Assembly: GCA_030673825.1 (NCBI GenBank)
Contig: JAUTCS010000048.1
Location: forward strand, 1 to 62,327
DNA from: Verrucomicrobiota bacterium JB024
GTDB taxonomy: Bacteria; Verrucomicrobiota; Verrucomicrobiia; Opitutales; Cerasicoccaceae
Direction: 5' to 3'
DNA: 62,327 bases
Numbering within the stretch: the first letter of the stretch is position 1; each line of letters starts with the position of its first letter. Below, piece by piece: positions 15,441 through 24,589 of the stretch. The notes below the pieces were generated by a model. That model did no database searches. It saw only the letters and a program-made list of their open reading frames with translations, and was not told the DNA's origin. A program made the translations under genes and the position numbers.

Positions 15441-16211
15441 ATGAGAAAGATATTGCAGATACTACCCCTCGCTCTTTTAACTCCGTTTTTCGCTTTCGGA
15501 AGTGCGGCTGTTTACGAGCCGTTTGCATACGCGGACGGCCTTCTGGGTGGTGATGATGGTGGAACCGGCTTCTCGGGAGGCTGGACAGCCGTCAACAGAT
15601 ATCACGTGGAAAATGAAACACTGATCACCTCCCTGGCGCAAACCGGCTCAGCCAGCCGCGGGTTGGCTTCCGACCTCGCGGACGACTTTTACTTCTCGAT
15701 CGACTACTCGTACAGCGGGACGCTCGGGGTTACCGTCAATGACGTGTTCTATTTCAGTGATGGAAGCACCAATGTGCTGGGCGTCGGCTGGTACCGTTTC
15801 GGTGACTCAAGCACCTACCGTGTCAGTCTCATGAACGGGGGAAGCACGACCTACATCGATAATGCTTTTGCCTATGTGGCCGGACATCAGGTTGTCGGAA
15901 ATGTTAAGTTCAACGGCGACGATACCGTCACACTGACCGTGTGGATTGATCCGACTGGAGTAGAAACTGCGCCCTATTCAGAGTCTATCACCTTGAGCTA
16001 TGCGGGTAGCGGGCTGGATACCGTGAAGCTGGTGCGTTATTCATCCGGATCCGGCGAGACGACGATCCAGCAGAATGTGGACAGCTTTGCCATCGGGGCG
16101 ACGTGGAATGACGTGACTCAGATTCCCGAGGAAAGCACCTCAGTGATGCTTGGTCTCCTTGCTTCTTGCATGGTTCTTGTTGTTTGGAAGCGAGGCGCGG
16201 GGAGAAAGTGA
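15441..16211 (+). CDS. PEP-CTERM-type exported protein
   Basis: About 256 residues. Signal peptide 1-22 (M-R-K-I-L-Q-I-L-P then hydrophobic to G-S-A-A), then Y-E-P-F-A-Y and G-G-x-G-F-S-G-G-W, the typical opening of LamG-like verrucomicrobial/planctomycete PEP-CTERM proteins, a beta-strand-rich body, and an I-P-E-E-S-T motif plus membrane span and K-R-G-A-G-R-K tail. ATG 15441 is chosen because it precedes the signal peptide; an earlier ATG at 15414 is possible. It probably is anchored or sorted by an exosortase and may bind or present polysaccharide. It is followed after 51 bases by the GH13 pair. Confidence 0.85.
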   Translation: MRKILQILPLALLTPFFAFGSAAVYEPFAYADGLLGGDDGGTGFSGGWTAVNRYHVENETLITSLAQTGSASRGLASDLADDFYFSIDYSYSGTLGVTVNDVFYFSDGSTNVLGVGWYRFGDSSTYRVSLMNGGSTTYIDNAFAYVAGHQVVGNVKFNGDDTVTLTVWIDPTGVETAPYSESITLSYAGSGLDTVKLVRYSSGSGETTIQQNVDSFAIGATWNDVTQIPEESTSVMLGLLASCMVLVVWKRGAGRK

Positions 16212-16262
16212 TTTCACCGCTGCTTTTCCGGCGCGCATTTCATTCTTGTTGAACTTTTTGCG

Positions 16263-17654
16263 ATGAACACTCTTCTCGATTATTCAGAACACCTGGGCGC
16301 GTCTGCTGGAAAGCATCGTAGGTGCTCGTATGATAGTGCTCTCAGCGCCTCCGTCATCTATAAAATCTGGCTGCGTTCGTTCACCGCGGAGGGAACAATT
16401 CGAGCCGCGAGTGAACGCCTGCCTGAGGTGGCCGACCTGGGCGTGAGCTGGCTGCTGGTATCTCCATTCCTTAAACCGTCACCGGACACCACGTCGAGCC
16501 CGGGTAGTAAGGCGGCGGAGTCAACTCAGAGTCATACGGCCCCCAATCCCTACGGCATCGCGGATTTCGAGGCGGTGGACCCGGAGTTCGGAACATGGGG
16601 TGACTGGCGTAGGTTCGTCGACACCGCACACCGGCTTGGGATGAAAGCGATGATGGAGGTTGTGTTCACCCACAGTGGCACCCGCTGTGGGCTTTTGGAA
16701 TATCCGGGCTTCTATCGGCTCGACGACCGGGGAAATCCTCTGCTCGGGGAATGCGGATTCCCACTGTTTGATTTCAAGAGCGATAAGCTCAGAGCTTACT
16801 TGATCGCGCGACTGTGCCAATGGGTCAGCGACGACCATGTTGATGGCTTTTCTTGTGTGCGCTCGTCTGAGGTTCCTGTTGATTTCTGGAAGAAGGCTCG
16901 AGTGACCCTTGAGGAGCGGAATCCACAAGTCGTCATGCTTGGGGACGGTACGCCTGAGGAAATGAATGGTGTATTCGATCTTGGATACGATAAGTGCTAT
17001 TATTCGTCGATATTGTCGGCGGTGACGGACGGGCAACCTGCGATCGTTGTTCACCGGGCATGGGAGGATGTTCAGGCTGGTATGCCGGAAGGGAGCCTGA
17101 TGGTCCGCTCCAATGAGGATGTCGGCACCGAACGGGCCGACCTGGCCCTGGGGGAGGGGGGAGCCGAGGCCACGGATGTGCTTGCCTGCTTGTTGGATGG
17201 TGTCCCACTTTTTATGAACGGGCAGGAGATCGGCGATGCAACCCCGATTAACGTCACGTCAGCGCAGACTATCCGCTGGGATTCGGGTTCCTTCGTTGCG
17301 TCCAACTTCCGCGCCCGCCCTCGGCGGAAGTTGTTCCGCCAACTGCTCGAACTGCGCAAGGAAAACGCCTGCCTGAACCGCGGCGAGGTCGTGTGGCTGG
17401 ATAACGATCAGCAGGAGAGCGTGCTTTCTTTTGTTCGTCAGCACGATGGTCGGAAGATGCTGGTGGTGATCAATCTCTCTAACCGTTCCCTTCAAGTGTC
17501 GCTCGACACCAGCCTGAAGCCATTTAACCGGCTATTCGATTTGGTTCGCGGATGCCCTCGGTCGTCCGTGTTGGGTTACGGACGTCCGACGTTCATGCTT
17601 GAAGCCTACGCTTATATCGTCGGTGAACCCATGAGCCAAAGAGCGTGCATATGA
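16263..17654 (+). CDS. GH13 alpha-amylase-family protein with lost catalytic residues
   Basis: 463 residues and a tandem paralogue of the next gene: both share I-W-L-R-S-F, N-P-Y-x-I, D-P/E-P-E-x-G-T, H-R-L-G, L-D-G-V/I-P and N-G-Q-E-I blocks and nearly equal length. Compared with the downstream copy, the nucleophile Asp in G-F-R-C-D-V is Val199 here (G-F-S-C-V-R), the acid/base Glu of L-A-E-S-E is Asp228 (L-G-D-G-T), while the last Asp (N-E-D, Asp286) is kept. The usual Arg before the nucleophile is Ser. It is therefore expected to be unable to carry out normal GH13 hydrolysis. It may be a binding or regulatory pseudoenzyme. No signal peptide. The frame is intact, so it is not a decaying pseudogene. 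Confidence 0.88.
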   Translation: MNTLLDYSEHLGASAGKHRRCSYDSALSASVIYKIWLRSFTAEGTIRAASERLPEVADLGVSWLLVSPFLKPSPDTTSSPGSKAAESTQSHTAPNPYGIADFEAVDPEFGTWGDWRRFVDTAHRLGMKAMMEVVFTHSGTRCGLLEYPGFYRLDDRGNPLLGECGFPLFDFKSDKLRAYLIARLCQWVSDDHVDGFSCVRSSEVPVDFWKKARVTLEERNPQVVMLGDGTPEEMNGVFDLGYDKCYYSSILSAVTDGQPAIVVHRAWEDVQAGMPEGSLMVRSNEDVGTERADLALGEGGAEATDVLACLLDGVPLFMNGQEIGDATPINVTSAQTIRWDSGSFVASNFRARPRRKLFRQLLELRKENACLNRGEVVWLDNDQQESVLSFVRQHDGRKMLVVINLSNRSLQVSLDTSLKPFNRLFDLVRGCPRSSVLGYGRPTFMLEAYAYIVGEPMSQRACI

Positions 17655-19036
17655 GAAAAGACATCCCTACAGTCGCTCCTGATGAATGGCTTGGCGAAGC
17701 ACCGTGCTGCGAGACGCCCTTGCGCCTGCGTCCCGCCCGGCCCGCGGCGGACCATGTCCCGGAAATGATGATCTACCAGATCTGGCTCCGGTCGTTTACC
17801 CCCGAAGGCACCCTGCGGGCGGCTAAAGATCGTCTGGAGTACGTGGCTGAGCTCGGAGCCAACACGGTTTACCTCTCGCCGATCTCGAAGCACTCCGAGG
17901 ATGCCCGGCCACAATACCTAAGCCCTCGCACAAGCCAGTCGTCGGCCGGGCACGTGAAAAACCCTTACCGCATCTCTGATTACGACACCGTGGAGCCGGA
18001 ATACGGAACCGAGGAGGACCTGCGGGCGTTCATCGCGGAAGCGCATCGCCTTGGGTTACGCGTGCTCATGGATTTGGTGTATTTTCATTCCAGTGCGGAC
18101 AGTGTGCTATTGAAGGACCCGGAATTCCATGTGCGCGATGAAAACGGAGAGCCGGTTTTGGGAGACTGGAATTTCCCTGTCCTGAACTTTGAGTCTGCGA
18201 ACCTGCGTCGGTGTATGATCGGCAATATGTTGCACTGGGTACGTGATTGCGGTGCGGATGGTTTCCGCTGCGATGTTTCCTATGGGGTGCCGTCGAGTTT
18301 CTGGGAGGAGGCCCGCTATGCGCTGGAGGCTGTGAAGCCGGATATCGTGATGCTGGCCGAATCGGAAGTGCCGCAGGAGCAGCTCAAGGCCTTCGATCTG
18401 AGCTACAATTTTTCCTATTACCTGGTGCTGTACGATGTGATGCGCAAGGGCCATCCGGCCACGCGCTTGCGTGAGCAATGGGAAATCAAGCGGTCAAAGT
18501 TCCCGGCGGGTGCCCGCCATGCCTACTTCTGCGACAACCACGACAAGGACCGGGTTGACGTGGTGTTCGGATATCGCGGAGCCGAAGTCGTCGCCGCTCT
18601 GATGTTCGCGCTCGACGGGATTCCTTTTGTCTATAACGGGCAGGAGATCGCAGACGCCACGCCTGACGACGTGATGTCGCGCGAGACGATCCGTTGGGAC
18701 CTGGCTGACGAGCCGTCACGGCGGGAACGAACTGCGTTTTTCCGCGACTTGTTCGCTGTGCGCAGAAGGGAGCGTGTGCTCACACACGGCGTGTTGAAGT
18801 GGATGGCAAACTCCGCGCCCGATGCCGTCCTGACGTTTACCCGCGAGGATGGCGCCCGGAAACTGCTGGTGGCGGTCAATCTCTCCAATCGCAACGAGAT
18901 TGTGGACCTGGATTGTCGCCTGAGCGAAGAGACGCCGCTGCTGGAGAGGCGTTGGTCGCGGATGAGTGCCCCCGGAGGTTCCTGTGAGCGCCTGTGCCTG
19001 AGGGCTTACGGCTTTCTGGTGGCAGCCATCGACTGA
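17651..19036 (+). CDS. GH13 alpha-amylase-family glycosidase, catalytically intact copy
   Basis: About 461 residues. A short GH13 enzyme with (beta/alpha)8 barrel and no signal peptide, so cytoplasmic. The four regions are visible: D-L-V-Y-F-H (region I; Asn replaced by Phe), G-F-R-C-D-V with nucleophile Asp208, M-L-A-E-S-E with acid/base Glu237, and D-N-H-D with Asp298. A C-terminal beta-sandwich follows from about residue 370. Its ATG 17651 overlaps the stop of the preceding paralogue as ATGA, indicating translational coupling; a GTG at 17645 is an alternative. Substrate is not clear: a short alpha-glucan or alpha-glucosyl oligosaccharide is likely. Confidence 0.92.
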   Translation: MRKDIPTVAPDEWLGEAPCCETPLRLRPARPAADHVPEMMIYQIWLRSFTPEGTLRAAKDRLEYVAELGANTVYLSPISKHSEDARPQYLSPRTSQSSAGHVKNPYRISDYDTVEPEYGTEEDLRAFIAEAHRLGLRVLMDLVYFHSSADSVLLKDPEFHVRDENGEPVLGDWNFPVLNFESANLRRCMIGNMLHWVRDCGADGFRCDVSYGVPSSFWEEARYALEAVKPDIVMLAESEVPQEQLKAFDLSYNFSYYLVLYDVMRKGHPATRLREQWEIKRSKFPAGARHAYFCDNHDKDRVDVVFGYRGAEVVAALMFALDGIPFVYNGQEIADATPDDVMSRETIRWDLADEPSRRERTAFFRDLFAVRRRERVLTHGVLKWMANSAPDAVLTFTREDGARKLLVAVNLSNRNEIVDLDCRLSEETPLLERRWSRMSAPGGSCERLCLRAYGFLVAAID

Positions 19037-19139
19037 TGCCTTTCTTTCTGATGGGAGGAGAGCAGCCTGGCAAGGGCTTTGGGCTTGTGATTGCCACGGG
19101 GACGAAATAGAACTCTGACGGTTACCCCGTGTTGTGGCA

Positions 19140-20282
19140 ATGACAGCTACCCCCCTCATCTGGCATGGCAAGTACGTCCTGGTTTTGGTAAGATGGATAT
19201 CCCCAAGCCTGGAATATGGTATCCGCTCCTATGCGCGCGAAACGGACTGGATGCTGTTGTTCCCGCGTTTACAGTTCAGCGTCGGAGATGGGATCAAGCA
19301 CGTGGATGGCCTCATCATGCTGCTTTACGAAGATGAGGTGGTTTCCACGCGAAAGCTTTTTCCTGACGCGAAAATTGTGGACATCCGCGGCACGCGTGGG
19401 TTGTCCTCGGATGCGGTGGTGCACCCGGATAACGCGCGTATCGGTGTCATGGCCGCCGATTACTTCTACGCCAAGGGATTTCGCTCGTTCATGGGTATCT
19501 CGCCGCGGAAAGAGTCGATTATGGATACCCGGTTGCGGAGTTTTGCCCGCCGGGTGAGAGAACTGGGTTGCGATGTCGCCATCGAGAGTGGGGAGGGATG
19601 GTTCTACGACCCCAAACGGGTGGTTGAGCACTTTGAGAGATACCTGCGTAAGCGGGTGCAACCGCTGGCCATCTTTACGCCGGGAGATTTCATGGCCACT
19701 GTGGTCGTGCAGGCGGTGCAGATACTCGGCTACCGTATCCCCGAGCAGATATCCGTGCTAGGGGTGAACAATGACCGTATCTTCTGTGAAACCTCGAAGG
19801 TGCCCATCTCAAGTATCGATGAGGACCTGACGCTGGTGGGCTATGAGGCGGCGCGGACATTGGATGCCCTGATGGGGGGGAAGTCCGTGAAAAAACGCAC
19901 GCTCATCTCGCCGCTCAAGGTGCATGAGCGACATTCGACTTCGCGGGAGCACTCGGCCGACTCGCTGGCCAATGCCATTCTGGTCTATATCCGCGATCAT
20001 TTTTCGGAGAAAATTTCTATCGAGGAACTCTGCCGCCATGTGGGCGCTTCACGTTCTTTGGCCAACAGCCGTTTCCGCAAAATCATGGGCCGGACGATCG
20101 GGGATGAAATTGAACGCGTCAGGATGGAGTATGGGCAGTCCTTGTTGCGCAAGACGGATTACAAGGTCGATGCCGTGGCCAGGCTTTGCGGTTATGAGAA
20201 CACCTCGGCCTTTTGCCGCCGCTTTCGTCGCAATATCGGACTGACACCGGGAGCTTTCCGCGAGAAGGAGCAAGTCCAGTAG
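19140..20282 (+). CDS. XylR-like AraC-family regulator with LacI/PBP-type sensor
   Basis: About 380 residues. The N-terminal two thirds (about 10-270) is a periplasmic-binding-protein-like sensor, with I-P-E-Q-I-S-V-L-G-V-N-N-D and S-S-I-D-E-D-L-x-x-V-G-Y-E-A-A, as in XylR and LacI sensors. The C-terminal AraC domain (about 280-375) has two HTH elements, ending in V-A-R-L-C-G-Y-E-N-T-S-A-F-C-R-R-F-R-R and G-L-T-P-G-A-F-R. Such proteins activate sugar genes upon ligand binding. It lies between the GH13 pair and the large GH42-like gene in the same direction, so it likely controls one or both. ATG 19140 is chosen; a GTG two codons earlier (19134) is possible. Confidence 0.93.
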   Translation: MTATPLIWHGKYVLVLVRWISPSLEYGIRSYARETDWMLLFPRLQFSVGDGIKHVDGLIMLLYEDEVVSTRKLFPDAKIVDIRGTRGLSSDAVVHPDNARIGVMAADYFYAKGFRSFMGISPRKESIMDTRLRSFARRVRELGCDVAIESGEGWFYDPKRVVEHFERYLRKRVQPLAIFTPGDFMATVVVQAVQILGYRIPEQISVLGVNNDRIFCETSKVPISSIDEDLTLVGYEAARTLDALMGGKSVKKRTLISPLKVHERHSTSREHSADSLANAILVYIRDHFSEKISIEELCRHVGASRSLANSRFRKIMGRTIGDEIERVRMEYGQSLLRKTDYKVDAVARLCGYENTSAFCRRFRRNIGLTPGAFREKEQVQ

Positions 20283-20385
20283 TTCGGGCGACCCTGTTCT
20301 GCCGGCGTATCTGCATATATTTCTGGCACACTGGCGGATGGCTGTTTGTTGACGGTAACCCTTGAGAACTCAAGTCTTGCGCTTA

Positions 20386-23300
20386 ATGCCCCCCATGCCT
20401 CTTTCCCTTGCGACCCCAACGCTTTCACTCACCCTTTCCTTTGCCACAGTTATGCTTCTTGGAACGTCACACGGTCAGCTGGCACCAGACGATCCCCTGA
20501 GCCGTACTGATCCCTACACCCTTTATTTGAATGGCGACGAGCGACCGCTTCCCGGTTACTTCTCGCTTGCCTTTGTGGGAGGGCTTCCGGCCAGGACGAT
20601 TCCGCTGGGTTATAATCTGTCCAGCATTCATTCTTCCTTTGCTCAGGATTTTGCGGACGGTGTCGCATTTCCCCCGGCTCCGTTTCAGCCGGAAGACCAC
20701 CTGCGCTACATGAGCAAGGAGCTGGGAGGGATCAATCTCGGCATACGCATGCTCTCGGCCGCAAAGAAAGGAGCCCTGCCCCTGAAAACCAAAAAGTACG
20801 GAGACATGTATCCGTCTCTGGATGCGTCGGGGGAGCCCTATGCGCATGTGTTGAAGATTATCAATGTCTTCGATCCGGCCACGCGGCGCTACCTGCTCGA
20901 TTATGCCCGCGCGCATGTGCGTGAATGGGGCGTGGACGACCCGTCGGGTAAGACGATCATCTACTGGTCGATGGATAATGAGTGGGAGGGAGCTCCCAAT
21001 TATTCCCCTGCGGCCCGTGCGGCATTCGCCAATTGGCTGGAGGAGGCGTACGCGGGCGAGGTGGCGGCGTTGAACGATTGCTGGGGTGAAGATTACGCCA
21101 GCTTTGAAGCCGCCGCGAACGGTGATCTTCCCGCGCCGGATGAGTACCGGACGCGCCCGGCTGTATTCCTCGACTGGTACACTTTTCAGAGTGAGGCCTT
21201 TACCGGATTCCTCAGCGAGATTGCCACCGCGATGTATGAGGAGGACCCGCAGCGGCGTCCCGTCATCCACAAGTCCACTCAACAAACGATAGAAATGCCG
21301 ACGGCGAACCGGCGCTTCACGTTCGATCCGGCGCTCTTCGCGGAGCAGATGCGGACGGTCGGTGGCGGCTATTTCGGCATCGATATATACGGAGCCGGTG
21401 ATCGTGAGACCTACGAGACGAACTACGCTTACCAGTGCATCCGCCCGGACGGGCACAGTCCCGGCTACGGGGTTGTCCTGTGCGAGACTAATAACCACGG
21501 CGGTCCCGGCCATCAGTATGCGGCGACCTTCTGGCGCCTGCTGGCCAATGGCGTAAAAGGCCTGCACAACTTTACGACCGGCTTTGCCGGAGCCGAAGGC
21601 GACTTCTCCAAGTTCGGGTTTCTGGACGCTCAGACGGGGATGCCGAGAGACAAGTTCTTTTACGCCGCGCGCCTGGCCCACGAGATCCACCGCGCCGAGG
21701 GATTCTGGACACAAAGTGTCCCTGCCGCATCCAACAAACGGGTCGCTCTGCTGATGCCGCGCCGGGACGTGCTGCTGGCCGACTCGTCCCAGAGAAACAA
21801 GCACGTCAGTATCTGGGCCTACGCGGAGAATCACCGCTGGCTCCTGTTTCGCAGGTTGCGGGAGCAGGGCTATTGGGTGGACATCATTCCCTACACCAAG
21901 CTGAATCCAGACTACCTGAAGGGCTACGAGGCTTTGTTCCTGATTGGGGCTGAGCACCTGAGTCAGCCTGAGCAGGATGTGATTGAGGAGTATGTCGCCG
22001 GTGGCGGCACCCTTGTTGCAGACGAGCGTCCGGGCTACTACGATGAGCACCATCGCGTGCTTAACGACCTCGAAACCGTGCTGGGAATGTCGCTGGGGGA
22101 GACGGAAAATGTTTCACCGGTGCGCTTCGAGACCGGAGGCATCGAGATTTCCGGCAAGCGGTCGTTTTCCTCCCAGCCGGTCGGTGCCGAGCCTGTGGCT
22201 GAAAACGCCGACGGTGTGCCGCTGGCTTACCTGCATCGCTATGGAGAGGGGACCGTCCTGTATTTCCCCTGCATGCTTGGCACGCTGGAGGGCGATTTTT
22301 CGAGTGTGGACGGAAAGAGCTTTGTCGTTGAGGATGGTCCGACCGCTGACGGCGAGGAGTACCGCGCGCGAACGGGAGAGTTTGCGCTTGGCGACTGGTT
22401 GGGGGACATGCTCGCTCGGGCAGGGCTGACCCCGGCTGTGGAGGTGGCGGGCGATCACCCGGAGACACGCGGCCTGTTGCGGCTGGAGCAGCCGGTTATC
22501 GATGAGCAGGGAAACGTCGCGGTGGTCGTCAGCAGTCGGGCCGCTTCCGAGCATGAGGTCATCGCTCCGTGTACGGTTCGGCTCGCACTGCCGGGCGGAC
22601 CCTGGTCGGTGGGGCTGTGGTCGCCCGCCGAGCACGACGGACTGGAGGCGGTTTCCCTGACCGCTCTGGAAGACGGACGCTATGAGATCGCTCTGCCGGA
22701 GGTTCAAACGGCGGGGGTGCTTTATCTTTTCAACCACCACAGCCCCCTGTTGGGTATCGCGCCGGTCGAGACCGCCCGCCGTTCGGTGGATGGCCATGGT
22801 CCGGTCGTCCGTCCCGGTGAGACCTTCGATGTTTGCGTTCAGATTTTCAATACCACCGGAGACGAGATGCCGGAGGGGGCTTTGCGCTTGGTCGCCCCGA
22901 TGGAGTGGCATGTCGGACGCTCCGAGGTGCCGACCGAGGCGCTCCCGGCGGGAGCGAGCACAAGCGCGACATTTGCCGTAACGCCTCCGGGGGGCGACGC
23001 GGCTTTGCAGCCCGGATTTTTATATCCTCTCGTGGCGCGATGGAGCGATGGCGATGAAGACCGCGCTGTGATTTCCACCAACGTCGAGGCAGCCCCGGAC
23101 CCGTCAGCGGTTCCCCGACTGCTTACGGATAACGCGACCTACCCGGATACCTATCCTTACCGGACCCAGACTGGCGCCACTTACCGGACACTCGCCCCGG
23201 AAGATCGTGGCCTCTACCGCGATCCCGCCGCCCCGGATGAAAATGATCCCCGTGGTGCTTTGCTCAATGGACACGGATGGTGGCTCGGGCGCATGGGCCT

Positions 23301-23628
23301 GCCTGTCACGCGCACCGTCGAGCGGAAAGCCTATGCCACGTACCGCTCACCCGAGACGGTGTTGCTCTTCGATCTGAAAGGGGTGAGGGAGTTATCCTCG
23401 GTCTATGTCGTCACGATCCCAGAGCTGGGTACACCGGCCAGTATCAGCATTGAAACCAGCCAGGACGGGAAGGTTTTCGAATGGCAGGAAACGGCTGATT
23501 TTTCCGGGCGATGGCAAACGGCCAGGATTGAGCTACCAGTCTGCCGTGCACAATACGTGAAAATGACCATTGCCTGGCCATCTGAAAAAGGAGGAGCGCT
23601 CGATGAAGTCGAAATCTGGGGAAGATAA
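20386..23628 (+). CDS. Exported GH42-like beta-galactosidase-type glycosidase
   Basis: About 1080 residues. N-terminal signal-like hydrophobic stretch (to about residue 30, ending H-G-Q). TIM barrel of the GH42 (glycosidase clan A) type to about residue 440, with Glu199 in W-S-M-D-N-E-W-E-G as acid/base and Glu367 in V-L-C-E-T-N-N as likely nucleophile. Next is a GH42 trimerisation-like domain (V-A-L-L-M-P-R to Y-V-A-G-G-G-T-L-V), then beta domains, and a C-terminal discoidin/F5-8-like sugar-binding module (E-T-S-Q-D-G-K-V-F-E to V-E-I-W-G). Probably acts outside the cytoplasm on galactose-containing or related glycans. A TTG at 20362 would extend it slightly. The next gene begins inside its last 26 bases. 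Confidence 0.85.
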   Translation: MPPMPLSLATPTLSLTLSFATVMLLGTSHGQLAPDDPLSRTDPYTLYLNGDERPLPGYFSLAFVGGLPARTIPLGYNLSSIHSSFAQDFADGVAFPPAPFQPEDHLRYMSKELGGINLGIRMLSAAKKGALPLKTKKYGDMYPSLDASGEPYAHVLKIINVFDPATRRYLLDYARAHVREWGVDDPSGKTIIYWSMDNEWEGAPNYSPAARAAFANWLEEAYAGEVAALNDCWGEDYASFEAAANGDLPAPDEYRTRPAVFLDWYTFQSEAFTGFLSEIATAMYEEDPQRRPVIHKSTQQTIEMPTANRRFTFDPALFAEQMRTVGGGYFGIDIYGAGDRETYETNYAYQCIRPDGHSPGYGVVLCETNNHGGPGHQYAATFWRLLANGVKGLHNFTTGFAGAEGDFSKFGFLDAQTGMPRDKFFYAARLAHEIHRAEGFWTQSVPAASNKRVALLMPRRDVLLADSSQRNKHVSIWAYAENHRWLLFRRLREQGYWVDIIPYTKLNPDYLKGYEALFLIGAEHLSQPEQDVIEEYVAGGGTLVADERPGYYDEHHRVLNDLETVLGMSLGETENVSPVRFETGGIEISGKRSFSSQPVGAEPVAENADGVPLAYLHRYGEGTVLYFPCMLGTLEGDFSSVDGKSFVVEDGPTADGEEYRARTGEFALGDWLGDMLARAGLTPAVEVAGDHPETRGLLRLEQPVIDEQGNVAVVVSSRAASEHEVIAPCTVRLALPGGPWSVGLWSPAEHDGLEAVSLTALEDGRYEIALPEVQTAGVLYLFNHHSPLLGIAPVETARRSVDGHGPVVRPGETFDVCVQIFNTTGDEMPEGALRLVAPMEWHVGRSEVPTEALPAGASTSATFAVTPPGGDAALQPGFLYPLVARWSDGDEDRAVISTNVEAAPDPSAVPRLLTDNATYPDTYPYRTQTGATYRTLAPEDRGLYRDPAAPDENDPRGALLNGHGWWLGRMGLPVTRTVERKAYATYRSPETVLLFDLKGVRELSSVYVVTIPELGTPASISIETSQDGKVFEWQETADFSGRWQTARIELPVCRAQYVKMTIAWPSEKGGALDEVEIWGR
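23588..23594 (+). promoter_or_regulatory. Strong ribosome binding site inside the glycosidase gene
   Basis: AAGGAGG lies 8 bases before the pseudopilin ATG at 23603, within the last codons of the GH42-like gene. It fixes the pseudopilin start and implies translation of both from one message. Confidence 0.75.
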
Positions 23629-24277
23629 ACAGCGGTTCGTCAAGATCGGGCGAACTCACGGATTTAGCCTGATCGAGCTACTGGCGGTTATCGCCGTCAT
23701 CGCTGTGCTGGCCGGGATCATCCTTGGCGTCCTCGGTAAGACGAAAAACGCGGCGCAGACCGTTCAATGCGTTTCAAATCTCCGGCAGATCGGGATGGCC
23801 GTGAAATCCTTTATCGTGGATAACAACAACACGATGGTCCCGGCCACGGATAAGACGATTGCGGATTCGTGGACGGTGTGGCACACGTTTTTAAGGCCTT
23901 ACATCCCTTTGCAATACACGGAAGAGGGTAAGCTGGTGCGCTCTCTCTATTGCCCGGTGATCGACCACAGCTTGAGCCCTTCTTCCTATTATACGGGTTA
24001 TACCTTCAATGAGGGTTTCGACTTCCAGAAGATGGGCGGACAGTTTGACGACACCCGCTGCCCGATCACCTGGGATGACGAGCAGATCACGGGGAATTCG
24101 AGCTTTTTCGGAGGACGTCCGTCTGCGGGGCCCGGGGGAGGCTCCTGGTACAAGTTCGCTTTCAGGCATGACGGCGATTGCCATGTGCTGATGCTCGACG
24201 GGCATGTCGAATCTATCGAGAAAATCGGAAACGGCAAAGCGGACAATTATCCCCAGTATAACTGGGATGCCGAATAA
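23603..24277 (+). CDS. Type II secretion/type IV pilus-like pseudopilin with H-X9-DG domain
   Basis: About 224 residues. A prepilin peptidase site is present: G20/F21 with Glu at the +5 position (G-F-S-L-I-E-L-L-A-V-I-A-V-I), followed by the hydrophobic N-terminal helix. The rest is the globular domain common in verrucomicrobia, lentisphaerae and planctomycetes, ending in F-A-F-R-H-D-G and L-M-L-D-G-H-V-E (the H-X9-DG type). Function of this family is unclear: cell-surface filaments or a minor pseudopilin for export. It overlaps the glycosidase gene by 26 bases with a strong Shine-Dalgarno. Four Cys are present in the body. No other pilus or secretion genes are in the window. Confidence 0.9.
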   Translation: MKSKSGEDKQRFVKIGRTHGFSLIELLAVIAVIAVLAGIILGVLGKTKNAAQTVQCVSNLRQIGMAVKSFIVDNNNTMVPATDKTIADSWTVWHTFLRPYIPLQYTEEGKLVRSLYCPVIDHSLSPSSYYTGYTFNEGFDFQKMGGQFDDTRCPITWDDEQITGNSSFFGGRPSAGPGGGSWYKFAFRHDGDCHVLMLDGHVESIEKIGNGKADNYPQYNWDAE

Positions 24278-24589
24278 TCACCTACGGGTGTCTGCATCGG
24301 GACATCGACGCGTTTACCCGTTGGGGAAAGGCGCGTCGTAGGGGGCTGCCCCGGGCTTTCCACTTCCTTCTCAGGTAGCTGGGAGGGGTTGGGGCGGGTC
24401 GGAGAGGCGGTCACGCATCCGGTGAATCAAACCCGTCCTGATTTTTCAAGTCACTAGGCCCAAAGGGTCACTAAAAGTCACTAGGATTTTTGTCCACTGG
24501 AGGCTCTTGGGGGCAAATTCAGGCTTTTCCTGAAAATCGAAAATCGCATTCAAGCGTCTTGTTTACAGCGATTTAGGCCTAAAATAGCG
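24278..24589. other. Non-coding stretch between pseudopilin gene and tRNA-Gly
   Basis: No gene seen. It contains three GTCACTA repeats (24450, 24467, 24477) and a 12-bp perfect palindrome TTTAGGCCTAAA (24572-24583) seven bases beyond the tRNA CCA end. These could be traces of an integration site, since tRNA 3' ends are common attachment sites, but no integrase gene is present. Confidence 0.45.
24450..24483. repeat. Three short GTCACTA direct repeats near tRNA-Gly
   Basis: GTCACTA starts at 24450, 24467 and 24477, the first and third extended to GTCACTAGG. Function unknown. Confidence 0.6.

Noticed and set aside
20467-22053. 528-codon minus-strand frame
   Set aside because: Antisense to the GH42-like gene, with no recognisable motif.
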